DNA from: Sphingobium herbicidovorans | Lineage (GTDB): Bacteria > Pseudomonadota > Alphaproteobacteria > Sphingomonadales > Sphingomonadaceae | Direction: 5' to 3' | Length of the DNA stretch: 64,000 bases | NCBI RefSeq assembly: GCF_002080435.1 | Contig: NZ_CP020538.1 | Coordinates: 124,001-188,000 of the forward strand | Shown: positions 20,057 to 29,656 of the stretch, in pieces | Layout of the letters: every line of letters begins with the position of its first letter | Numbering within the stretch: the first letter of the stretch is position 1 | The notes under the pieces: model-generated | Databases searched by the model: none | What the model was told of the DNA's origin: nothing | What the model saw: only the letters and a program-made list of their open reading frames with translations | Position numbers and translations under genes: made by a program

Positions 20057-21499
20057 ATGCCCTTCGCTGCAACGCAATCTTTGATCACATCCTACGACAA
20101 GTCCGACGTCCGTTTCACATATGATCTAGGCGGCCCGGGCGCGACCGATAACGACATCACGATGATCAACGGCAATGATCAAAGCTTTAAGCAGGTGAGC
20201 CAGGAACTGCGGCTGCAATCGACCGGCAAGGGGCCGTTACGCTGGATCGCCGGCTTCTATTATTTTCACGAAAGCTCGCTCCTCGGGCAGAATATGGGGT
20301 TCGGCCCATTCAATGGCGGGACCGGCGCGGGCGGTGCGGCTGCTCTGCTGCTGCTTGCCGGCGACCCGTACAGCAATCAGGCGGCGTTCAGTATCGCCCG
20401 GCTCAAGAACGAGGTACTCTCGCCCTATGGCCAGGTCGAATATGATATCAGCCGGAAAGTGACGGTCAGTTTCGGTCTTCGCTACACCGACGACAAGAAG
20501 AGGGCACCTTCGCTCTTCGTCGGCAACGTCGGAACCGGGACGCTCGGCCGTGACCAGTTCCGGTCGAACGAGGTGATCGGCTCGCTCGCGGGCGGGCTGC
20601 CGCTCTGCGACCTGGACGGGGACGGAAATCTCGCCGGTGGCACGCCCGACAATCGCGGCAAACCCTGTTCGCAAATCCTCTCGCCGGACGACATCCGCGC
20701 CAAGGAATGGGGCGGGAAGGTCGGGATCGACTTCAAGCTTGCCGACGACACGCTTCTCTATGTCAGCGCTTCGCGGGGGTTCCGCTCGGGCAAGCACGAC
20801 ATCGAGTTTTTCCATGGTCCGCAGACCGGCTTTGCGCGGGAGGATCAGCAGGTCGAGACGCTCGATGCGTTCGAGGTGGGGCTGAAATCGGAACTGTTCG
20901 ACCGTACTCTGGTGCTGAACGCGGCGGTCTTCTACTATATCTGGAAAGATCAGCAGTTCTTCGACGTCAACCCCAATACCGGTCCGGTCTTCATCAATGT
21001 CCCGGAATCGCAGCTCAAGGGCGCGGAGATCGAACTGCGCTGGAATCCGGGGAGCGGCTTTTCCGCTCAACTCTCGGGCGGATTTCTCGACAGCGAGGTG
21101 ACCGACGCCGGCACCGATCCGTCGGGTTTGGTGCAGAAGGGGCACGCCCTGCCATTTGCCCCGAAATATTCGGCCAATGCACTGGTAGCCAAAGAGTTCG
21201 AGATCGGCGACAACAAGCTGCGTCTGCAAGCCGACCTTCAGTATCTCAGTAAGTCGAAGGGCTTCCTGCGCGACGTCAATTATGTCGATGCGATCGGGAG
21301 CAGCGTTTTCCTGAACACGCGGGCGACATGGTCCTTCGGTGCGGACCACCGCTACGATCTCAGCGTCTATGCCACGAACCTTACCGGGCAGACGCGCTGT
21401 GAGTATAAACGCGACCTGTTCGCCTTTTCGGGAGCCGCTTACTGCCTGCCGAATTCGGGCCGGACGCTTTTTGGCGCCGAGGCGCGAGTGAAGTTCTGA
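20057..21499 (+). pseudogene. TonB-dependent receptor, 5'-truncated
   Basis: Only the barrel is recognisable. It begins near LITSYDKSD at about 20081 and ends in the typical C-terminal Phe (GAEARVKF). Signal peptide, TonB box, plug and the first strands, which should need roughly 800 bases, are missing. The 230 bases before it are not receptor-like in any frame, so this is a deletion rather than a frameshift. It sits between the AraC gene and the phenol monooxygenase, where a receptor for the aromatic substrate would be expected. The nominal ATG at 20057 only marks where homology could begin. Confidence 0.8.
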
Positions 21500-21525
21500 A
21501 TCAAATCACTTAGGAGGATGGATGC

Positions 21526-23325
21526 GTGTCTGAGACGGACGTGATCACGAAGGCAGATGTATTGGTTGTCGGTACCGGCCCAGCCGGCGGAACGATGGCG
21601 TTGGCGCTCGCGAGGCTCGGCGTCGATGTCATGGTCATCAACAAATACCCCTGGACCGCACCGACGCCCCGGGCGCACATCACCAACCAGCGGACGGTCG
21701 AAGTCCTCCGCGACCTTGGTCTGGCCGAGGAAGCGCTCGCCCTGGCGGCGCCCAACGATCTCATGGGCGAGAACACCTATTGCACGAGTCTCGCCGGCGA
21801 GGAGCTCGGCAGGCTGCGCACATGGGGTACGCAGCCGCATCGGCGATCGGACTATGAACTCGCGAGCCCGGAGCAGATCTGCGACCTGCCGCAAAATCTG
21901 CTCGAGCCGCTGCTGGTTGGCGGCGCTGCCCGCCAGGGCGCGCGCGTGCGGTTCAGCACCGAGTTTTTGCGGTGCGAGCAGGACTCGGACGGCGTTACCT
22001 CTTGGGTGCGCGAACGCGATACCGGGCGCGAATATGCGATCCGCTCGAAATATCTGATCGGTGCGGACGGCGCCAACTCGCGCGTGGTCGATCAGGCGGG
22101 GCTGCCGCTCGAAGGGAAAATGGGCGTATCGGGTTCGATCAATATCGTTTTCGAAGCCGATCTTTCGCGCTTCGTCGCTCACCGCCCGAGCGTTCTGTAC
22201 TGGATTTTCCAGCCCGGCTCGAGCGTGGGCGGGATGGGTATCGGGGTCGTCCGCATGGTGCGTCCTTGGCACAAGTGGCTCGCGATCTGGGGCTATGAAG
22301 ATGTCGCCAATCCGCCGAAGATCGACGACGAGTTTGCCAAGGGCATCCTCTATAATCTCATTGGCGACGATCAGGTCGATATCAAGATCGAGAGCTTCTC
22401 GACCTGGACGGTCAACGACATGTATGCAACCAAACTGTCGGCGGGCCGGATCTTTTGCATGGGCGACGCCGTGCATCGCCACCCCCCGACCAACGGTCTC
22501 GGCTCCAACCACTCGATCCAGGATGCATATAATCTCGCGTGGAAAATGGCGTTGGTGCTGGGCGGCAAGGCGGGGTCGGACCTGCTCGACAGTTATAACG
22601 CCGAGCGGGCGCCGGTCGCGGAGCAGACGGTGACCCGTGCCAACAAGAGCCTTGGCTGTTTTCCGCCGATTCTCGAAGCGCTTGGACTGTTCGGTACCGA
22701 CGATCCCGAACAAATGCGCCGCAACATGGCGTCGATCAAGGACTCGACCCCCGAGGCCGCCGATCGCCGCGCGGCATTGCGGACCGCGATCGATGGCTCC
22801 GACTTCGTCTATAATTGCCACGGTGTCGAGATGAACCAGCGCTACGCCTCCAATGCCGTGGTCGGCGATGGAACCGCGCCGCCGCAATATGATCGCGATC
22901 CCGAACTTTTCTACCAGCCCACCAGCTTTCCGGGCGCGCGGCTGCCCCACGGCTGGGTCGCGCGCGATGGAGCGCGGGTCTCGACGCTCGCGCTGTGCGG
23001 GGATGGTGAGTTCACCCTCCTGACCGGATTGGGCGGCGAGGCGTGGGTGGACGCGGCGGCTGCGGCATCGGAGCAATTTGGCGTGCCGATCCGGGTGCAC
23101 GTCATCGGTCCCGGGCGGCCGATCGAAGATCCGCATGGCGATTTCGCCCGAATCCGCGAGGTCGGCGAAAATGGGGCAATCCTCGTCCGGCCGGATGTTT
23201 ACGTCGGTTGGCGCGCGGAAGCTGTCTCGGCCGATGCCGCCGAACGGCTGTGCTCGGCGATGGCCACCATTCTCGCCTTGCCCGCCGAAACGACTTCGGA
23301 ACGTGCGGACGAAATGGTCGTCTGA
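21526..23325 (+). CDS. FAD-dependent phenol monooxygenase (2,4-dichlorophenol hydroxylase TfdB-like)
   Basis: A 599-residue single-component flavin aromatic hydroxylase, matching the length of TfdB-type enzymes. It has the FAD motif GTGPAG (residues 16-21), the LIGADGANS block near residue 180 and the second FAD motif with Gly313-Asp314 (GDAVHRHPPTNGLGSN). The C-terminal thioredoxin-like domain of this group follows. It would turn a (chloro)phenol into a (chloro)catechol, feeding the dioxygenase. The start is GTG, fixed by GGAGG at 21513-21517. Two nearby ATGs (21518 and 21522) are out of frame. It likely begins the monooxygenase-pcaIJF run. Confidence 0.88.
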   Translation: MSETDVITKADVLVVGTGPAGGTMALALARLGVDVMVINKYPWTAPTPRAHITNQRTVEVLRDLGLAEEALALAAPNDLMGENTYCTSLAGEELGRLRTWGTQPHRRSDYELASPEQICDLPQNLLEPLLVGGAARQGARVRFSTEFLRCEQDSDGVTSWVRERDTGREYAIRSKYLIGADGANSRVVDQAGLPLEGKMGVSGSINIVFEADLSRFVAHRPSVLYWIFQPGSSVGGMGIGVVRMVRPWHKWLAIWGYEDVANPPKIDDEFAKGILYNLIGDDQVDIKIESFSTWTVNDMYATKLSAGRIFCMGDAVHRHPPTNGLGSNHSIQDAYNLAWKMALVLGGKAGSDLLDSYNAERAPVAEQTVTRANKSLGCFPPILEALGLFGTDDPEQMRRNMASIKDSTPEAADRRAALRTAIDGSDFVYNCHGVEMNQRYASNAVVGDGTAPPQYDRDPELFYQPTSFPGARLPHGWVARDGARVSTLALCGDGEFTLLTGLGGEAWVDAAAAASEQFGVPIRVHVIGPGRPIEDPHGDFARIREVGENGAILVRPDVYVGWRAEAVSADAAERLCSAMATILALPAETTSERADEMVV

Positions 23326-23424
23326 CGGATCGTCCGGCCGCTGTCTTGGGTGAGACTCCCTTCCCATTGCTGCAGCGGCCGGGCGATGCTTAGCCTTTGC
23401 CAATGTGAAAGTTTGGAGGGTCGA

Positions 23425-24111
23425 ATGATCGACAAGTCGGTCGTCAGCGCCGAGGCGGCGGTGGCGGACATCAAGAATGGTTCGGCGGTCATGATCGGCG
23501 GTTTCGGTACCGCTGGAATGCCCGACCAGCTCATCGAGGCGCTTATCGCGCAAGGCGCCGGCGACCTCACGATCATCAACAACAATGCGGGCAACGGCGA
23601 GACCGGCGTTGCCGCATTGATCAAGGCCGGTAAGGTGAAAAAGATCATCTGCTCCTTTCCGCGTCAGGCGGACTCGCATCATTTCGACGCTGCCTATCGT
23701 GCCGGGCAGATCGAGCTCGAACTCGTGCCCCAAGGCAATCTTGCGGCGCGCATTCAGGCGGCGGGAGCGGGACTTGGCGCAATCTTCACGCCGACAGGCT
23801 TCGGGACGCTTCTTGCCGAAGGGAAGGAGACCCGTGAGATCGACGGGCGTCAATATGTGCTCGAATATCCCATCCACGCAGATTTTGCGCTGATCAAGGC
23901 GCAGCGGGGCGATCGCTGGGGGAACCTCGTCTATCGCAAGACTGCCCGGAATTTCGGACCCATTATGGCGATGGCGGCCAAGACGACGATCGCGCAGGTT
24001 GCCCGGATCGTGCCGCTTGGCGATCTCGATCCCGAAGCAGTCGTGACACCGGGGATATTCGTGCAGCGGGTCATCGAAACGGCACCCGTGCCTCTCCACG
24101 CCGTGGCCTGA
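23425..24111 (+). CDS. pcaI: 3-oxoadipate CoA-transferase subunit A
   Basis: A 228-residue alpha subunit of a family I CoA-transferase, with the segment GGFGTAGMPDQLIEAL and the GNLAARIQAAGAGLGAIFTPTG block. With the B subunit it transfers CoA from succinyl-CoA to 3-oxoadipate. The ATG at 23425 follows GGAGGG by 4-5 bases. Its B partner starts 14 bases downstream and the thiolase follows, which supports a 3-oxoadipate role over acetoacetate transfer (AtoDA/ScoAB), a close alternative by sequence. Confidence 0.9.
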   Translation: MIDKSVVSAEAAVADIKNGSAVMIGGFGTAGMPDQLIEALIAQGAGDLTIINNNAGNGETGVAALIKAGKVKKIICSFPRQADSHHFDAAYRAGQIELELVPQGNLAARIQAAGAGLGAIFTPTGFGTLLAEGKETREIDGRQYVLEYPIHADFALIKAQRGDRWGNLVYRKTARNFGPIMAMAAKTTIAQVARIVPLGDLDPEAVVTPGIFVQRVIETAPVPLHAVA

Positions 24112-24125
24112 TCGGAAGAGATGAT

Positions 24126-24779
24126 ATGGAACGCTTGAATCGGCACCAAATGGCCGCGCGGGTCGCAAAGGATATTCCCGAGGGCGCCTATGTGAATCTC
24201 GGCATCGGCCTTCCGACCACGGTCGCGAACTATCTTCCTGTCGACCGCGACATATTCCTGCAGAGCGAAAACGGCCTGCTCGGGATGGGGCCAGCACCGG
24301 TGCCCGGCGAAGAGGATTGGGAACTCATCAATGCCGGCAAGCAGGCTGTGACACTCCTGACCGGTGGATGCTATTTCCATCACGCCGACAGCTTCGCGAT
24401 GATGCGGGCCGGCCATATCGACATCTGCGTGCTCGGCGCCTTCCAGGTTTCGGTGCACGGCGATCTCGCGAACTGGCACACCGGGGAACCCGGCGCCATT
24501 CCGGCGGTCGGCGGAGCGATGGATCTCGCGATCGGCGCCAAGCAGACCTTCGTGATGATGGAACTGCTGACCAAGCAAGGCGAAAGCAAGCTGGTCGAGG
24601 CGTGCCACTATCCGCTCACGGGGCTCGGCTGTGTGTCGCGCGTCTATACCGATGTCGCTGTCTTTGAGGTGGGCCCGTCCGGTGCCGGCGTTCTTGAGAT
24701 GGTCGAAGGGCTTGCCATCGAGGATCTCCGCAAGCTGACCGGCGTCCCGCTTCGCGAGAGCATGGCGCTTCCGGCCTGA
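24126..24779 (+). CDS. pcaJ: 3-oxoadipate CoA-transferase subunit B
   Basis: A 217-residue beta subunit. The active-site glutamate that forms the CoA thioester intermediate is Glu48 in SENGLLGMGP. The NLGIGLPT motif near the N-terminus and the GGAMDLAIGAKQTFVMME block are typical. It is translated directly after PcaI and 24 bases before the thiolase. Confidence 0.92.
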   Translation: MERLNRHQMAARVAKDIPEGAYVNLGIGLPTTVANYLPVDRDIFLQSENGLLGMGPAPVPGEEDWELINAGKQAVTLLTGGCYFHHADSFAMMRAGHIDICVLGAFQVSVHGDLANWHTGEPGAIPAVGGAMDLAIGAKQTFVMMELLTKQGESKLVEACHYPLTGLGCVSRVYTDVAVFEVGPSGAGVLEMVEGLAIEDLRKLTGVPLRESMALPA

Positions 24780-24803
24780 CACTGACCTATCGAGAGGACT
24801 CAT

Positions 24804-26009
24804 ATGACCGACGCATTCATTTGCGATGCCATCCGCACGCCGATCGGCCGCTATGGCGGCATCCTCGCGAACGTGCGTGCGGACGACTTGGGTGCGCTCC
24901 CGCTCAAGGCGCTGCTCGATCGCAATCCCGCTCTCGATCCTGCCGCGATCGAGGAGGTCTTCTACGGCTGCGCCAACCAGTCGGGCGAAGACAACCGCAA
25001 CGTCGCGCGAATGAGCCTGTTGCTGGCCGGTCTGCCTTTCACGGTGCCGGGGGTGACGCTCAACCGCCTTTGTGCGTCCGGGCTCGAAGCGGTCGGAGCG
25101 GCGGCCCGGGCAATCCGCTCGGACGAAATGGCGCTGGCGATCTCGGGGGGCGTAGAGAGCATGACACGCGCGCCGTTCGTCATGGGCAAGGCCGACGCTG
25201 CCTTCGGCCGCGGGCAGAAGCTCGAGGATACGACAATGGGCTGGCGTTTCGTCAACCCGGCCCTTGATGCACTCCACGGCACCGAGACGATGCCGCGCAC
25301 CGGTGAAAATGTCGCCGAAGATCACAAGATCAGCCGCGCGGATCAGGACGCATTCTCGTTGCGAAGCCAGCAGCGCGCGCTCGCCGCGCAGCATAACGGC
25401 TTTCTCGCCGAAGAAATCGTCCCGGTTACCGTTCCGGGCCGGAAGGGCGAGACGGCCCTCGTCGCGATCGACGAGCATCCGCGGGCGGATGTGACGATGG
25501 AAGCGCTCGCGAAGCTGAAGCCGCTCTTCGGTCCCGAGGGCACGGTCACTGCCGGCAATGCCTCGGGCATCAACGACGGCGCCGCTGCCATGGTTATTGC
25601 CAGCGAGGCCGCAGCGAAAGCGCATGGCCTTACGCCGCGAGCCCGAATCCTCGGCCTCGCCTCGGCCGGCGTCGAGCCGCGCGTGATGGGGATGGGCCCG
25701 GTCCCGGCGACGCAGAAGCTGATGGGTCGGCTCGGGCTTGCCATCGGCGATTTTGACGCCGTCGAGCTCAATGAAGCTTTTGCCAGTCAGTCGCTCGCGG
25801 TGTTGCGCGCGCTCGGTCTGCCGGATGACGCACCGCATGTGAACGCGAATGGCGGTGCGATAGCGCTTGGCCATCCGCTCGGCATGTCGGGCGCGCGCAT
25901 TGCGATGACGCTCGTTCACCAGCTTGAGAAAAGCGGAGGCAGGCGCGGCCTTGCCACGCTGTGCATCGGCGTCGGCATGGGTCTTGCTCTTGCAGTCGAG
26001 CGCGTTTGA
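24804..26009 (+). CDS. pcaF: 3-oxoadipyl-CoA thiolase
   Basis: A 401-residue thiolase with the full catalytic set: Cys90 ([12 protein letters not shown]), His357 ([16 protein letters not shown]) and Cys387 (CIGVGMG). The sequence NRLCASG rather than NKVCGSG is characteristic of beta-ketoadipyl-CoA thiolases. It cleaves 3-oxoadipyl-CoA to succinyl-CoA and acetyl-CoA and completes the pathway started by the ring-cleavage genes. Confidence 0.93.
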   Translation: MTDAFICDAIRTPIGRYGGILANVRADDLGALPLKALLDRNPALDPAAIEEVFYGCANQSGEDNRNVARMSLLLAGLPFTVPGVTLNRLCASGLEAVGAAARAIRSDEMALAISGGVESMTRAPFVMGKADAAFGRGQKLEDTTMGWRFVNPALDALHGTETMPRTGENVAEDHKISRADQDAFSLRSQQRALAAQHNGFLAEEIVPVTVPGRKGETALVAIDEHPRADVTMEALAKLKPLFGPEGTVTAGNASGINDGAAAMVIASEAAAKAHGLTPRARILGLASAGVEPRVMGMGPVPATQKLMGRLGLAIGDFDAVELNEAFASQSLAVLRALGLPDDAPHVNANGGAIALGHPLGMSGARIAMTLVHQLEKSGGRRGLATLCIGVGMGLALAVERV

Positions 26010-26261
26010 CGATCCCGCCGGATCGGGAGTGGACGGCGTCTGCGAAGTCTGCCCGTCACGCGGGCGGAAGGCGCTCGGCCGGGCGACGCGCTCCGAGACA
26101 ATCTTTTGAACGCTGTGAGGCGCGTTTCGCGTCCGGGCCCGCGCTATATTTCAGTCGGCGCATGATGGACTGCGCCGCAATGAGAGACGCGAAGTGGGGA
26201 ATGGGTGCGGTCGGTGCCCGCGCTCCCGGCTCTTCTCGGGCGATGGTTTTTGAGGGATCAT

Positions 26262-26591
26262 ATGGCAGGTCCAATCGAAGACGCCACCGTCTGGCGGCCG
26301 ATCATTGCTTTGGAAGATCTTTCCGAGGGTGCCCTTCATGTCGCCGAAATCGCGGGCAGGCACATAGCAATATATCATGTCGAGGGCTCGTTCTACGTGA
26401 CGAGCAATATAGCCGGCGCTTGCTTTGCGCTCGCGTCCGAGGATTTGCTCGAGGTTCGCATAATCGAGGGGCCCGCGCACATCGCGCGCATCGAGGCTCG
26501 CGCGAGGGACGAGCTCTCCGGCCCGGCGGGCGTGCCGCTCGAACGCTGTTCGGTGCGGTTGGCCAATGGTGTTGTCGAGGTCCGCATATAG
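26262..26591 (+). CDS. Rieske-ferredoxin-like small protein lacking the cluster ligands
   Basis: A 109-residue protein that follows the Rieske ferredoxin plan. It opens with WRPIIALEDLSEGALHVAEI, has strand pairs around HIAIYHVEGSFYVTSN, and ends RLANGVVEVRI. Where relatives carry C-x-H and C-x2-H, this one has NIAGACFAL and GPAHIARIEA, so the four [2Fe-2S] ligands are absent. The ATG at 26262 is preceded by GAGGGAT. It lies between PcaF and an aromatic-acid transporter. It might be a scaffold or regulatory relic of an oxygenase electron-transfer partner. The family link rests on pattern and length. Confidence 0.6.
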   Translation: MAGPIEDATVWRPIIALEDLSEGALHVAEIAGRHIAIYHVEGSFYVTSNIAGACFALASEDLLEVRIIEGPAHIARIEARARDELSGPAGVPLERCSVRLANGVVEVRI

Positions 26592-26639
26592 ATTCGGCCG
26601 GCCCGGTCTGGCCGGAAAGCGCACGACCGGAGTGGGAAA

Positions 26640-28034
26640 ATGGACGAGAAGAATAGAGACGACAGCCCTGCGACCCTGCTTGGAGAGGTCATCGACAAGC
26701 AGTCGTGGAATATGCTGGTCGTGACCACGGTGCTTTTGTCGACGCTCATGATGTTTGTCGACGGATATGACCTGCAAACCATTGCTTTTGCTGCTCCTTC
26801 CATCATGTCCGAATGGAGTTTGTCGTCCGCGGCCTTCGGATTGGTGTTCGCGGCCGCCTCCTTCGGAATGCTGGTCGGCGGGATCGTCTTCGGCTGGATC
26901 GGCGATCGGCACGGCCGCAAATTTGGATCTCTCGTCGCGCTCGTCGTGTGCGGCTTGGGATCGCTGTCAGTCTTGGTCGCGCGCGACATTTATCTGTTGA
27001 GCCTTTGCCGCTTTCTCACGGGAATCGGAATCGGCGGCCTGACGCCGCTTCTCTATGCACTCAATCAGGAGCTCGTGCCGCAGCGATTTCGCGCGACTGT
27101 GGTTGCGGTCATCATGATGGGATATATGGCTGGCTCGGCCAGCGGGGGCGCCGTGGCGGCCGCCTTCATGCCTCATTATGGCTGGGAAGCACTGTTCTGG
27201 ATCGGCGGTGTGTTATCGCTTCTTCTCGCCGGCGTCGGCTACGTCCTCCTCCCGGAATCGGTTGCGTTTCTCTCCCGGCGGTCGACCCGGAAGGCGGAAC
27301 TGGAATCCCTGCTGCGCCGTATCGATCCCTCGATCGCGGCGGAAACCGTCGCCCGCATCGCGGCTCTTCCCGATGTTCCGCACGCCGCCGCATCCCGCGG
27401 CCTGTCCCCGCTCTTTTCCGGACGCCTGTCGACGATCACCCCCTTGCTGTGGCTAGCCTATGTCTGCAGTTCGGCGACTGTCTTCTTCATGATCAGCTGG
27501 CTACCGACGCTCATGCTCGGCGCGGGGTTGCCGAAAGCCGAATCCGCGCTTGGACTGTCGCTCTTCATCTTGGCAGGATCGATTGGCGGCCTCGTCATCT
27601 CCGCCTTCATCGACCGCCTGGGCTTGTCGTCGATCACAGTTATGCCGGTCATCGGCTGCATTCTTCTTGCTACCCTCGCGTTTCCCGACTTGTCCTCGTC
27701 GGGCTATATGATCGCCGTCGGGATATGCGGTTTTTTCGTGTTGGGCGGACATCAGGGTCTGAACGGTGCCGCCGGCTTGCTCTACCCGTGTCCTGTCCGC
27801 GCGTCCGGTATCGGCTGGGCATTGTCCATCGCAAAGATCGGTTCGATTGCCGGCCCGCTCGTCGGCGGTATATTGTTAGCCACAGAACTGCCGCGCCTGC
27901 AGTTGATGATGATCGTGGCCTCGCCGCTGCCAATTTTCGCCGTTAGCTTAATTCTGCTCGGACTGGCTAAATCGCGGGAGGGGAGAGCAAGCGCCGTGAA
28001 GCGCATCGAATTGGCGGGCTCCGACGTCGTCTGA
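26640..28034 (+). CDS. MFS aromatic acid:H+ symporter (PcaK/BenK/TfdK-like)
   Basis: A 464-residue permease with 12 hydrophobic segments. The helix 1 motif DGYDLQTIAFAAPSIMSEW has the D-G-x-D signature of the AAHS family. The loop 2-3 motif GWIGDRHGRKFGS and the C-terminal GINGAAGLLYP-type segment (here GLNGAAGLLYPCPVRASG) are also family features. It probably imports an aromatic or chloroaromatic acid for the neighbouring pathway. It follows the Rieske-like gene by 48 bases. Confidence 0.88.
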   Translation: MDEKNRDDSPATLLGEVIDKQSWNMLVVTTVLLSTLMMFVDGYDLQTIAFAAPSIMSEWSLSSAAFGLVFAAASFGMLVGGIVFGWIGDRHGRKFGSLVALVVCGLGSLSVLVARDIYLLSLCRFLTGIGIGGLTPLLYALNQELVPQRFRATVVAVIMMGYMAGSASGGAVAAAFMPHYGWEALFWIGGVLSLLLAGVGYVLLPESVAFLSRRSTRKAELESLLRRIDPSIAAETVARIAALPDVPHAAASRGLSPLFSGRLSTITPLLWLAYVCSSATVFFMISWLPTLMLGAGLPKAESALGLSLFILAGSIGGLVISAFIDRLGLSSITVMPVIGCILLATLAFPDLSSSGYMIAVGICGFFVLGGHQGLNGAAGLLYPCPVRASGIGWALSIAKIGSIAGPLVGGILLATELPRLQLMMIVASPLPIFAVSLILLGLAKSREGRASAVKRIELAGSDVV

Positions 28035-28227
28035 TTGTGTTTCGGGTCGCGTTATTCCGATAGTCGCATTGCGTGCCCTTTCGTCGGCCTCCACCCGGCA
28101 GAGTGCCGAAGACCATCGGTCGCGCACATTCCGCGACAGGGCATCCCCGGCCCGGTCCCGTTCGGTGAAATCGCATGTTGTTCAAAAAAATGGGTCTTGT
28201 GCGCCGACGGGATGTCACCACACTGAC

Positions 28228-28749
28228 ATGATGGAAGGGTCGCAATCTTCTACCGCCGATGATCGTCTCCGATGGAATCGTCTGACCGACAAGCAGCGCG
28301 CTTGCCTCGAGCTCCTTCTCGAACGCAAGACATCGAAGCAGATCGCACGCGAGCTCGGCATCTCAAAATATACCGTCGACCAGCGGATCACCGCTGCCAG
28401 GCAGCTTCTCGGGGCGAGGGATCGTGACGATACCGCGATCCGCTACGGGCGCCTCAAGCAAATATGCGACCGGATCGCATACGATCCGGTGGAGCTTCCC
28501 GACACCGCAACGATCATGCCATCCGGCTTCGCAGACGATGGCCCTTCGAATGTTTTCGATTTGCGCGAGACCAGCAAGTCGGTGGACCGGCTTTCAGGAG
28601 AAGGCGCCCCGTCCGGGAAGATCTGGAGGCACGACCACAGGCTCTCGGCCAGGCTCACGATCATGGCGACCATTCTCGCAGCCGCGATCATTTTCCTGCT
28701 CGGCAGTCTCGGAATTGCTGAGACGCTCACGCGGCTCATTTCCGGCTGA
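28228..28749 (+). CDS. LuxR-type HTH protein with a C-terminal membrane anchor
   Basis: A 173-residue protein. A GerE/LuxR-type HTH comes first (WNRLTDKQRACLELLLERK, then SKQIARELGISKYTVDQRI). A linker of about 80 residues follows, then a single hydrophobic helix near residues 145-168 (LTIMATILAAAIIFLLGSLG). There is no receiver or autoinducer domain. The two adjacent ATGs at 28228 and 28231 are both possible; an upstream in-frame ATG at 28069 adds low-quality sequence. Such inner-membrane HTH proteins occur in sphingomonads but their signal is not known to me. Confidence 0.75.
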   Translation: MMEGSQSSTADDRLRWNRLTDKQRACLELLLERKTSKQIARELGISKYTVDQRITAARQLLGARDRDDTAIRYGRLKQICDRIAYDPVELPDTATIMPSGFADDGPSNVFDLRETSKSVDRLSGEGAPSGKIWRHDHRLSARLTIMATILAAAIIFLLGSLGIAETLTRLISG

Positions 28750-28808
28750 TCTTTCTCATATCCGATCGAACGAGCGCCGGAGCCCGTGCTTCCGGCAAAG
28801 GAGAAGTC

Positions 28809-29141
28809 ATGTCCGATACCATCAGTTTGGCCGCCGCGCGGCTCCAGCAACAAGTCCCCGCCGCCGAGGCCCGCATCGACGACGCCATCATCGCCGCCTC
28901 GTCGCTGATGACGAGCGTCGTGACGGCGCGACGCGATACGCCCGGCGTCCCCGCCGTCAAGGCGCAATCGACGATCCACCGCATCGCCAGGCTACAGACC
29001 GTGCTGGTCGGTGCGAGCGGCGACGCCTTGCGTATCCATGGCGAGCTGGCCGACATCGCGCGCGAGACCGGCGGGCTCGATCTCCATGAATGTCCCGCCA
29101 TCGCGGGCGCCGGAGACGCTGCAATGGCGGCGACCTCCTAG
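28809..29141 (+). CDS. Small helical protein of unknown function
   Basis: A 110-residue, alanine-rich, soluble, mostly helical protein starting MSDTISLAAARLQQQVPAAE, with GGAGAAG-like ribosome site upstream. I do not recognise the family. The even spacing of hydrophobic residues in positions 15-90 suggests a helical bundle. It lies 59 bases after the tethered HTH gene and 38 bases before a membrane protein, so it may share their operon. Confidence 0.6.
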   Translation: MSDTISLAAARLQQQVPAAEARIDDAIIAASSLMTSVVTARRDTPGVPAVKAQSTIHRIARLQTVLVGASGDALRIHGELADIARETGGLDLHECPAIAGAGDAAMAATS

Positions 29142-29179
29142 CGATTGACCCGGGGTCGCCGGCATGGTCATTGGTCGCG

Positions 29180-29656
29180 ATGGTTCGGATCGCAATCTTC
29201 CTGACGATCTTGCTGGCGGCGCTGGTCTATGCCTTGAGAAAAGGCGGCGGCCCGGAGCGGGCGATGGCATTGATCCTCATCGCGATGGCGGTCGCCGATC
29301 AAGTCCTGCACCAGTTTATTCCGCCGACCTTCACGTCGGTCGATGCGGGGCATCTGGCGATCGATCTCGCAGCCGCGGCGGCGAGCGTCACACTTGCGCT
29401 GACGGCGTATCGCTTCTGGCCGATGCTGGCAGCGGTGCTCCAGCTTCTCCCGCTCATGGCGCATGTCGGCAAGGCGGCGGACATGTCGGTTCATCCGGTC
29501 GCCTATCTGACGATGCAGGTCGCTGCATCCTGGCTTCTCCCGCCGCTTCTCGTTTTTGCAACCTGGCGGCACCAGAAGCGGGTGCGCGCGAATGGGAGCG
29601 ATCGGTCCTGGCTGGGCTCATCGCGGCGATCGCGCCCGAAGATTGCGAACTCATAG
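29180..29656 (+). CDS. Small integral membrane protein of unknown function
   Basis: A 158-residue protein with about four hydrophobic helices: MVRIAIFLTILLAALVYAL, ERAMALILIAMAVADQVL, a central alanine-rich helix, and VAYLTMQVAASWLLPPLLVF. Third-position GC is high, as in neighbouring genes. The last 20 residues (from about GSDRSW) overlap the following RadC reading frame and look unnatural, so the true C-terminus may be near RHQKRVR with a small indel nearby. Function is unknown. Confidence 0.6.
   Translation: MVRIAIFLTILLAALVYALRKGGGPERAMALILIAMAVADQVLHQFIPPTFTSVDAGHLAIDLAAAAASVTLALTAYRFWPMLAAVLQLLPLMAHVGKAADMSVHPVAYLTMQVAASWLLPPLLVFATWRHQKRVRANGSDRSWLGSSRRSRPKIANS

Noticed and set aside
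21439..24297. A 952-codon open frame on the minus strand over the phenol monooxygenase and pcaI
   Set aside because: Shadow of high-GC codon use. The plus-strand genes have clear families, motifs and ribosome sites, and the antisense translation is low-complexity Arg/Asp-rich.
23931..25919. A 662-codon minus-strand frame over pcaJ and pcaF
   Set aside because: Antisense shadow of two well-defined enzymes.
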